From contig CAZFBE010000045.1 of assembly GCA_964517115.1 (NCBI GenBank), forward strand, positions 1 through 5,788: a stretch of DNA of 5,788 nucleotides. Direction: 5' to 3'. The stretch's first letter is position 1. Every line of letters starts with the position of its first letter. Source of the DNA: UBA6624 sp964517115 [NCBI: uncultured bacterium] (GTDB lineage Bacteria; UBP7; UBA6624). Made by a program: the position numbers and the translations under genes. This document shows, piece after piece, positions 1-5,788 of this stretch. A model generated the notes under the pieces. It saw only the letters and a program-made list of their open reading frames with translations. It did no database searches and was not told the DNA's origin.

Positions 1-296
1 GTATCTATTTTGTAAAAGCCTTGAGGCCAGGATGATACCCATAGTTGATTTTGATAAATTTCTATATCAAGAGGCCTTATCACAATGCCTTTCGGCTTGA
101 AAGTAAACAAGGGATTATTTGTTGTTTTTTCAAATGTTTTTATTACTGATTTGTCATCAGCATCCAAATAATATACTCCATATTTTTCATTAAGATGATC
201 AACCGAAACCAGTACCGGTTTTAGATTTTTATTTTGAGATGGTATTTTTATTTCATTTGGCAAAGCTTGAATTAAGGAAAGGATAAAAAAGAACAT
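1..296 (-). CDS. Hypothetical probably exported protein (3' end outside the window)
   Basis: I do not recognise this protein. Reading the minus strand from an ATG at 296-294 gives 98 uninterrupted codons running off the window edge, so only the N-terminal part is visible. It begins MFFFILSLIQALPNE: a short hydrophobic stretch without a basic n-region, which could be a weak signal peptide (possibly cut after IQA). There is no lipobox cysteine. The rest is mixed polar and beta-like, with short hydrophobic strands such as KPVLVSVDH, KYGVYYLDADDK, KGIVIRPLDI and NQLWVSSWPQGFYKID. The last stretch loosely recalls one blade of an NHL or beta-propeller repeat, but this is weak inference. The start is fixed because the lnt stop codon lies in the same frame only one codon upstream (TAA AAA ATG). 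No Shine-Dalgarno sequence is visible, so translation probably depends on ribosomes finishing lnt. Base composition matches its neighbours. Confidence 0.72.
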   Translation of the reverse strand, partial: MFFFILSLIQALPNEIKIPSQNKNLKPVLVSVDHLNEKYGVYYLDADDKSVIKTFEKTTNNPLFTFKPKGIVIRPLDIEIYQNQLWVSSWPQGFYKID

Positions 297-302
297 TTTT
301 TA
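294..302 (-). other. lnt stop / next-gene start junction (TAA AAA ATG)
   Basis: On the minus strand the lnt stop codon TAA (302-300) is followed by one lysine-type codon and then the ATG of the next gene (296-294), all in one reading frame. The preceding bases are A-rich and contain no GGAGG-like ribosome binding site, so reinitiation after lnt is the simplest way for the downstream gene to be translated. That mechanism is inferred from spacing only. Confidence 0.6.
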
Positions 303-1724
303 AGATTTTATTTTAATGTTTAGGAAGCAGATTAGTAAAGATGGGATAAGCAATAAAAAATCTCCGAAATGATTAAAGACCGTATCTTTTTTTTCTATTT
401 GTAATTCTTTATTTTTAAAAAGATGTTCACCCATGGGGCTATCAAATAAAACATCACCATTTATGTCTACTATCGAGGATCCCCCACCCGTAATAACAGA
501 TACGACCTTCCTGCCTGACTCGATAGCTCTCATTTTTATCAACCTGCTAAATTGAGTTGTAGCATTTTGAGAAAACCAGGATGTATTAGATGCAATGACT
601 AAAAAATCTGTTTTTTCTGAGACCTGTGTTCTTGCTGCCCCTGGAAACAATGCTTCCCAACACAAAAGAGTACCAATGTTTAAATTACCTATTTTGATAT
701 CTTCTCCTCCATCTCCAGGGGAAACATCTCTTACAGGCCATCCGTAATCAGGCATTGCTTCTTCAACAAGTTTTCTAAAAATTACAAACTCCCCCATCGG
801 AACCAAAAATCTTTTTTCATAAGGGTTTTTTAGGTGTCCTCGATTTGGATAAGACACTCCATAGACATTGTGAAAATTTTCCGAATCATTAATAAAGGCT
901 CCATAAAGTATTGGAACTTTTGCTTCAGATGAAATTTCTGAAACCACTTCACTGGGGTATTCAGAAACTATTGCTGATTCTGGCCAAAGTATTACCTGTG
1001 GTTTTGATTTGTAATTTGAACTTCCAGTTGAATAAAATTCTCTAATTTCACTCAATGCATCAGCATCCCATCTATCAAGAGCAGACTTTCCATTTGAAAC
1101 AATCCTTATTGTTGCTTTTTCTGTAGATTTAAGTTTATTTTCTTGAAATGTTATTCCACATATAAAAAATAAAGAGAAAATACATATAGTTTTTGACATT
1201 TTGTCATTTTTTCTCAAGGAGCTAAACAAGGATACTGCAAAAAGCATAATAAAAAAAGATAAACCATACAGGCCAACAACGGATGCGTAAGTCATATTTT
1301 CTGATTTCCAAGTTAGCCAATTGCCCAAATTCGTCCATGACCACCGAAACATACCTAGGCCTCTCGTATATTCGTAAACATACCATGCAAATGGAATTAT
1401 CCAAAGTGTATTTTTTTTGTCTTTCATTGTTTTTCTGAGTAGAGAAAACAGGTAACAAAACAAAGAACACTCTGATGCAAGTATGACTGCAACCAGTATC
1501 CAAGCTACAGGAGAAAGTGCTTTCATCCAATAAACAGCGATGATGTTTTGTGTAAAAACAACTATAAACCCATATTTGACTAGTTCTTTTGAGTCATATT
1601 CACAAAGAGCATTTACTACAAACAAAAGTGATAATGCTGCAATTGGCCAAGTATTTTCAAAAAAGAAAGGAATGCTCCATATTATTCCAAGCAATACAGA
1701 TACAAGAGCTTTATTATTTAGCAT
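300..1724 (-). CDS. lnt: Apolipoprotein N-acyltransferase (Lnt)
   Basis: Lnt is an inner-membrane enzyme that transfers an acyl chain from a phospholipid to the free amino group of the N-terminal cysteine of diacylated lipoproteins. From the ATG at 1724 the protein has 474 residues (E. coli Lnt has 512). About seven hydrophobic segments occupy residues 6-193, a nitrilase-type (carbon-nitrogen hydrolase) domain spans about 204-445, and a last membrane segment lies at about 453-470. The catalytic triad is complete: Glu249 in LWPESA, Lys304 in NPYEKRFLVPMGEF and Cys355 in LLCWEALFPG. Trp219 (LDRW), Glu312 and Glu357 match other residues needed in E. coli Lnt, while its Tyr388 is replaced by Trp356. 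The usual TNxGxx segment reads TGGGSS (412-417). The frame is open 32 codons further upstream, inside secA, but the first membrane segment starts just after Met1 of this choice and the ATG lies one base beyond the secA stop. An enzyme of the Lnt family is near certain; the exact start is likely. Confidence 0.95.
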   Translation of the reverse strand: MLNNKALVSVLLGIIWSIPFFFENTWPIAALSLLFVVNALCEYDSKELVKYGFIVVFTQNIIAVYWMKALSPVAWILVAVILASECSLFCYLFSLLRKTMKDKKNTLWIIPFAWYVYEYTRGLGMFRWSWTNLGNWLTWKSENMTYASVVGLYGLSFFIMLFAVSLFSSLRKNDKMSKTICIFSLFFICGITFQENKLKSTEKATIRIVSNGKSALDRWDADALSEIREFYSTGSSNYKSKPQVILWPESAIVSEYPSEVVSEISSEAKVPILYGAFINDSENFHNVYGVSYPNRGHLKNPYEKRFLVPMGEFVIFRKLVEEAMPDYGWPVRDVSPGDGGEDIKIGNLNIGTLLCWEALFPGAARTQVSEKTDFLVIASNTSWFSQNATTQFSRLIKMRAIESGRKVVSVITGGGSSIVDINGDVLFDSPMGEHLFKNKELQIEKKDTVFNHFGDFLLLIPSLLICFLNIKIKS

Positions 1725-1728
1725 CTCA
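1722..1728 (-). other. secA stop / lnt start junction (TGAGATG)
   Basis: The secA stop TGA (1728-1726) and the preferred lnt ATG (1724-1722) are separated by a single G. No clear Shine-Dalgarno sequence precedes this ATG. The arrangement is typical of termination-reinitiation coupling, which would tie Lnt production to SecA production. The spacing is seen directly; the coupling is inferred. Confidence 0.7.
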
Positions 1729-4356
1729 TTTGCCCATACAGCATTTTTTGTATTTTTTTCCACTACCGCAAGGACAAGGTTCATTTCTCCCCTTTTTTTC
1801 ATTTTGAGTTTTTTCTCCAAGAAAAGATTTCATTTTGGTATTTTCTTCTCTTGAGTCTCTTCGATTTCTTGAAAGGTTTGAAACAGCAGGAGCTTCTCTT
1901 TGTTTTATTTTTGCCATAAATACAGCTTGGACTATATCTCTCTGTATGTTTTGGACAAGAACATTAAATAATTCAAAAGCTTCTTTTGCATAAACTGTTA
2001 ATGGATCGACTCTGCCATAGCCACGCATAGAAACACCGTCTCTTAGGTTGGACATATCGGTTAGGTGGTTCATCCATCTTTTGTCAACTGCACGTAATGC
2101 TGCCCATTTTGATAGTTGTTCCATGATTTCCGAGCCAATCTCTTCAGTTCTTTTTTCCAATGCCTTCTTTGCCGATGACTCAATAAGCTCAAAGAGGTTT
2201 TTTGTCTCAGATATTTTCTCAAGTGTTTCTTTGTCAATCGGCATGATTGTTGATAGGTCCTGAATAAGGCCTTTGATATTCCATTCTGATTTTTTTAAAG
2301 ATGGCGAAGCGTGTGTGTCTATAGCGCTGTTGATAACTTCGGAAATAAAACCATTAGTTTGATTGAGGAATTTTTTTATACTTAAAACATTCTCTCTTTC
2401 TGCATAAATTACTTTTCTTTGCTCATTTAAAACATCGTCATACTTTAATAACGATTTTCTGACTTCATAATGATGTCCTTCTATTCTTTTTTGCACATTT
2501 TCAATCATTCGATCTAAAAGAGGATGAAACAATGCTTCATTTTCTGGCCATTGGAAACGGCTCATCATTTCTTCAACCCTGTCAACAGCAAATCTTCTCA
2601 TTATGTCATCCTCTAAGCTTAAAAGAAATTCACTTGATCCTGGGTCCCCCTGTCTTCCTGAACGTCCAATTAGCTGATTGTCGATTCTTCTAGCTTCATG
2701 CCTTTCTGTTCCTAAAACCTTAAGCCCCCCAACATTTATTACCTTTTCTGATTCTTCCTGGCATATTTCAGTTGCTTTTTTTATATTTTTTTCTCTTACT
2801 TTTTGATCCAATGTTGGATCGTCAATCTTGTAACCCTCAGCTTCTAGAAAATCATTTGCTAAAAATTCAGGATTTCCTCCTAAAAGTATGTCAGTACCTC
2901 TCCCCGCCATGTTTGTTGCTATTGTTACAGCTCTGTACCTGCCAGCTTGAGCAACTATATTCGCTTCTTTTTCGTGATGTTTGGCATTAAGTACATTGTG
3001 TGGTATTTTTTCTTTTTTCAACATTTTTGATAATTTTTCACTATTTTCAATTGAAACAGTTCCAACCAAAACAGGTTGACCTATATCGTAAGATTCTCTA
3101 ATTTTTTGAATAGATGCTTTGAATTTTTCATGTTGTGATTTGTAAACCTCATCTCTAAGTTTTTTCCTGCTTAGATTTTGGTTTGTTGGGATTGATGCTA
3201 CGTCCATGTTGTAAATATCAATAAATTCTCTTTCTTCAGTTTTCGCTGTTCCGGTCATTCCAGAGAGTTTGTCATAAAGTCTGAAATAATTTTGAATAGT
3301 GATTGTTGCAACTGTTAAGGTTTCAGCCCTTATGGGAACTTTTTCTTTTGCCTCAATTGCTTGATGGAGACCATCTCCATACCTTCTTCCAAACATTAGT
3401 CTTCCAGTAAATTCATCAACAATAATTATTTGCCCTTCTTTCACAATATAGTCTCTTTCTTTTTGGTAAAGCCATTGAGCCTTGAGGGCTTGAGAAACTT
3501 TTTGGTTGATTTGAGCATTTTCAAAATCAAATAAATTTTTCAAATTAAGTATTTTTTGGATTTTATCAACCCCTTTTTCATTCAAAACTACAGAATGAGA
3601 CTTTTCTTCAATTTCCACATCTCCATCATTGATCCTTGACACAGCTCGACGGATTGTTTCATACTCTCCTGTAGTTCCGCTTGGGGGTCCTGATATTATC
3701 AGTGGTGTTCTAGCTTCATCTATCAGGATGCTATCAACTTCATCAACAATTGCAAAAACATGTCCCCTCTGGACTTTGTCATTGCTGTTGTATACCATGT
3801 TGTCTCGCAGGTAATCAAAACCGAATGCTGAGTTTGTTCCATAGGCAATATCATTCAAATAAACCTTTTTTCTTTCTGGGTTGGGGTCATTTTGTTGCAG
3901 TGATCCATAATTCATGCCCATGAATTCATACAATGGGCCCATCCATTCAGCATCTCTTTTTGCTAAGTAATCATTTACGGTAACAACATGCACCCCTTTC
4001 CCCGTTAGGGCATTCAGGTAAACAGGAAGTGTTGCTGAAAGTGTTTTTCCTTCCCCCGTAACCATTTCAGCGATTCTTCCTTGGTGAAGAACTATTCCAC
4101 CAAGAATCTGTACATCGTAATGCCTCATACCAAGCGTCCTTACGGAAGCCTCTCTTACAGCAGCATAAGCTTCTGGGAGTATTGCATCCAAACTTTCACC
4201 ACGCTCAAGTCTCTCTTTAAAATTGGGAGTTAGTGCTTTTAAGTCTTTGTCGGATAGTTTTTTTATTTTTTCCTCAAGAGAAGATACTCTGTTTAATATT
4301 GGAGTTAATTTTCTTAACTCAACTTTATTTTTGCTAAAATATTTTAAAAAATTCAT
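1726..4356 (-). CDS. secA: Protein translocase ATPase subunit SecA
   Basis: SecA is the cytosolic and membrane-associated ATPase that pushes unfolded preproteins through the SecYEG channel. This copy is complete at 876 residues (E. coli 901). Seen in order: an N-terminal helix resembling other SecA starts (MNFLKYFSKNKVELRKLTPI); nucleotide-binding domain 1 with Walker A TGEGKT (100-105) and the DEVD Walker B box (205-208); the preprotein cross-linking domain at about 226-370; SGMTGTA (365-371); nucleotide-binding domain 2 with TNMAGRGTDI (481-490) and the arginine-rich motif QLIGRSGRQGD (561-571); helical scaffold and wing regions at about 590-815; a charged linker; and a C-terminal zinc tail with Cys861, Cys863, Cys872 and Cys873 (CXCX8CC), which in the family binds zinc and contacts SecB or ribosomes and lipids. 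The ATG overlaps the stop of the upstream gene by one base (TAATG), and lnt follows after one base. Ile563 stands where E. coli and B. subtilis have Arg in QLRGR. No frameshift is visible. Confidence 0.99.
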   Translation of the reverse strand: MNFLKYFSKNKVELRKLTPILNRVSSLEEKIKKLSDKDLKALTPNFKERLERGESLDAILPEAYAAVREASVRTLGMRHYDVQILGGIVLHQGRIAEMVTGEGKTLSATLPVYLNALTGKGVHVVTVNDYLAKRDAEWMGPLYEFMGMNYGSLQQNDPNPERKKVYLNDIAYGTNSAFGFDYLRDNMVYNSNDKVQRGHVFAIVDEVDSILIDEARTPLIISGPPSGTTGEYETIRRAVSRINDGDVEIEEKSHSVVLNEKGVDKIQKILNLKNLFDFENAQINQKVSQALKAQWLYQKERDYIVKEGQIIIVDEFTGRLMFGRRYGDGLHQAIEAKEKVPIRAETLTVATITIQNYFRLYDKLSGMTGTAKTEEREFIDIYNMDVASIPTNQNLSRKKLRDEVYKSQHEKFKASIQKIRESYDIGQPVLVGTVSIENSEKLSKMLKKEKIPHNVLNAKHHEKEANIVAQAGRYRAVTIATNMAGRGTDILLGGNPEFLANDFLEAEGYKIDDPTLDQKVREKNIKKATEICQEESEKVINVGGLKVLGTERHEARRIDNQLIGRSGRQGDPGSSEFLLSLEDDIMRRFAVDRVEEMMSRFQWPENEALFHPLLDRMIENVQKRIEGHHYEVRKSLLKYDDVLNEQRKVIYAERENVLSIKKFLNQTNGFISEVINSAIDTHASPSLKKSEWNIKGLIQDLSTIMPIDKETLEKISETKNLFELIESSAKKALEKRTEEIGSEIMEQLSKWAALRAVDKRWMNHLTDMSNLRDGVSMRGYGRVDPLTVYAKEAFELFNVLVQNIQRDIVQAVFMAKIKQREAPAVSNLSRNRRDSREENTKMKSFLGEKTQNEKKGRNEPCPCGSGKKYKKCCMGK

Positions 4357-4358
4357 TA
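4354..4358 (-). other. OstA-like gene stop / secA start overlap (TAATG)
   Basis: The upstream gene's stop TAA (4358-4356) shares its last A with the secA ATG (4356-4354). The bases before it carry no GGAGG-like ribosome binding site, so secA translation probably relies on coupling to the upstream gene. The secA start itself is well supported by similarity of the N-terminus to known SecA proteins. Confidence 0.8.
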
Positions 4359-5788
4359 GTCAATAGCTATATTACCAAAGGCATTCTCTATAGTGCCTTT
4401 TCCTATAAGCAGATCCCAAACAAAACGATCACCTTCAATAATATTCCCATCTTTGTATTTAACCACAACATTGCCATAAAAAATTATATTTTCAGCATTA
4501 GTTCTTACTTTTGCATAATCAGCGTAAACATTAACGTCTTTATGCTCCATTTCTATATTTTTTTCAAACCTGTAACCACCATCTTCTTCAAAAACACCTT
4601 CTGACAAAAGGGTTGTTTCATTGTCTCCGTAATAAGTCCATTGAATTGGCCCTAAGCCTTCCCAAAAGTTTTCAATTTTAATTAATTTTTCTGCTAAAAG
4701 CTCATCTTTCTCACCTAATATTCTTGGGTAGCCTTCAAGGGTTGTTGTGTTTTTATCTTTTGACCAGCTCCACCTTTCTCCAAAAGCATTTCTTTTCTCT
4801 TTTGTGTTTTTTATTGATACTTTTCCTGTTATTGTTATTTGGCTACTATCTTCTCTCATCTTCCCCAAAAGCCCTTCTATTGTCCAGTGGGGATGGTTTA
4901 GTTTTGGAGTTTCCATTTCCCATAAAGATTCTTTAGAAACAAGTCGCTTTGTTTCAATAGAGACTTTTTCCTCAACACCGAGCCACCCTTTTTTGCTTTC
5001 GGCATTTAAATTGAAAATTTCATATGTATTTTCTTCCTTTACGGTTATTTTTTCAGAGTTCCCAACCCACGTGCTATCTTCAATTTGACAATTGTCGTTA
5101 CATTCAAGCATCAAAGGGCTCCATCCAAAATTTATATTTTTTGCGATAATTTCTAAATTATTTATTTTCACCTTTGACTCCATTGATGTTGTCCCAAGTT
5201 TTTCTTTTGTGTCCAGGTCTAAAATTTTTGATTCAAGATGGAGATTTTTGTTTAATGTAATTTTTGATTCTGTCAAACTCCATAAATCTTCATTTATTTT
5301 TTTTCTCAAGCTTAATGCAATTATTTCATTCTCGTCAATGTTTCCTTTCAAGGGGCCTGAGCTTATCGCATCTAGTTCTTTTTCATATTTTAGATTTTGT
5401 ACCTCGCCTTGGAACAATTCTCCATAACTCAAAGTGCTCTTCCCTAAAAATTTTACGAGATTGGAATTAGCCCTGACCGAGGTTGACAGCACTTGAAAAT
5501 CTTTATTTGAATATTCAGCAGATTCTTTTATTGTTAATTGTTCTAATTTTGGATCCCATTCTCCATTTTTTCCACCAAAAAAAATATCTCCTTCAACCCA
5601 CGAAAATCCTCCATCAAACAAATATCTATCAGGATCTTTTGTCACTTCAACTAATCTGGTTATACTTATTATGGGCAGTGATCCCTCATCTAGGAAATTG
5701 TCTTTCATTTCAATCAAAACAGGACCTTCTAACTTGAAATAATCATTATTTTTATCAAAAAATCCTGATTCAGCATTGATTGTTTTGT
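4356..5788 (-). CDS. Large OstA/LptA/LptC-like periplasmic protein (5' end outside the window)
   Basis: The frame is open from the window edge (first full codon at 5786) to the TAA at 4358, giving 476 residues without the N-terminus. A TTG at 5717 is not a credible start, because the 23 residues before it (TINAESGFF...YFKLEGPVLIEMK) already look like an OstA-type beta repeat. OstA-fold proteins (LptA, LptC and the N-domain of LptD) form the periplasmic bridge that shields lipopolysaccharide on its way to the outer membrane. Similar strand-rich blocks appear near residues 104-121 (VRANSNLVKFLGKSTLSY), 310-370 (KNTTTLEGYPRIL followed by ELLAEKLIKI) and 417-470 (NVYADYAKVRTNAENIIFYG, then NVVVKYKDGNIIEGDRFVWD). 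The last block is the best match to LptA. LptA and LptC are normally about 180-200 residues, so this is a multi-repeat or fused form. Its only two visible cysteines form a CX3C pair (229 and 233). The missing N-terminus should carry a signal peptide or membrane anchor. I assign the fold with fair confidence, but whether it does the job of LptA, LptC or another exporter is open. Confidence 0.72.
   Translation of the reverse strand, partial: KTINAESGFFDKNNDYFKLEGPVLIEMKDNFLDEGSLPIISITRLVEVTKDPDRYLFDGGFSWVEGDIFFGGKNGEWDPKLEQLTIKESAEYSNKDFQVLSTSVRANSNLVKFLGKSTLSYGELFQGEVQNLKYEKELDAISSGPLKGNIDENEIIALSLRKKINEDLWSLTESKITLNKNLHLESKILDLDTKEKLGTTSMESKVKINNLEIIAKNINFGWSPLMLECNDNCQIEDSTWVGNSEKITVKEENTYEIFNLNAESKKGWLGVEEKVSIETKRLVSKESLWEMETPKLNHPHWTIEGLLGKMREDSSQITITGKVSIKNTKEKRNAFGERWSWSKDKNTTTLEGYPRILGEKDELLAEKLIKIENFWEGLGPIQWTYYGDNETTLLSEGVFEEDGGYRFEKNIEMEHKDVNVYADYAKVRTNAENIIFYGNVVVKYKDGNIIEGDRFVWDLLIGKGTIENAFGNIAID

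Noticed and set aside
1222-1530. Minus-strand 102-codon frame inside lnt
   Set aside because: It lies wholly within the membrane-segment region of lnt in another frame and has no recognisable features; it is a shadow of lnt.
1818-1820. TTG as the lnt start giving 506 residues
   Set aside because: It would begin 92 bases before the secA stop without any need; the ATG at 1724 sits directly after that stop and just ahead of the first membrane segment.
1540-3814. Plus-strand open frames of about 60-105 codons opposite secA and lnt (for example 1540-1854, 2048-2263, 2772-2990 and 3629-3814)
   Set aside because: They lie antisense to strongly supported secA and lnt codons, have low-complexity Phe/Ser/Leu-rich translations typical of the reverse of A-rich coding DNA, and show no recognisable domain.
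4330-4420. Separate promoter or ribosome binding site for secA
   Set aside because: No convincing -35/-10 pair or GGAGG-like sequence is visible, and the TAATG overlap gives a simpler explanation by coupling.
5577-5584. Run of eight A (T8 on the coding strand) in the OstA-like gene, and a similar run near 1410 in lnt, as phase-variation sites
   Set aside because: Such runs are expected in Lys- and Phe-rich AT-rich genes. The frames are intact through both, and nothing else suggests switching.
5715-5717. TTG as start codon of the OstA-like gene
   Set aside because: The frame stays open upstream to the window edge, and the upstream residues already resemble the family, so the true start is outside the window.
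4724-5737. Plus-strand open frames opposite the OstA-like gene (for example 4747-5088 and 5092-5427)
   Set aside because: Their Phe/Leu/Ser-rich translations mirror the Lys/Glu/Asn-rich minus-strand gene. They overlap one another and have no family resemblance or convincing ribosome binding sites.

Overview
The window is a tightly packed block of four genes, all on the minus strand, from an AT-rich genome (about one third G+C by eye). Transcription runs from base 5788 towards base 1. In that order the genes are: a large OstA/LptA/LptC-like periplasmic protein (its 5' end lies outside the window), secA, lnt, and an unrecognised protein with a hydrophobic N-terminus (its 3' end lies outside the window). 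No gap between genes exceeds 3 bases. Two junctions are near-zero: TAATG between the first gene and secA, and TGAGATG between secA and lnt. This strongly suggests one operon with translational coupling. I see no internal promoter, terminator, RNA gene, mobile element or CRISPR array.

The organism is a diderm (Gram-negative-type) bacterium. Lnt completes triacylation of lipoproteins in the inner membrane, and OstA-fold proteins are components of lipopolysaccharide transport to the outer membrane. SecA carries a C-terminal Cys zinc motif and is of ordinary length (876 residues), which argues against groups with strongly enlarged SecA. Beyond 'AT-rich diderm bacterium' I cannot place the lineage from sequence alone.

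The genes share a theme of moving or maturing envelope components. SecA drives export of unfolded proteins through SecYEG, including prolipoproteins. Lnt adds the third acyl chain to exported lipoproteins. The OstA-like protein probably helps carry lipopolysaccharide across the periplasm, or is a relative of such proteins. The last, partial protein is probably exported, but its role is unknown.

The secA and lnt products are ordinary full-length family members with their catalytic residues present. The points that merit a second look are the unusual size of the OstA-like protein (at least 476 residues against roughly 180-200 for LptA or LptC), a CX3C pair within it, the start-site ambiguity of lnt, and two motif substitutions (QLIGR in SecA, TGGGSS in Lnt). 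I did not find a convincing new biological system here.
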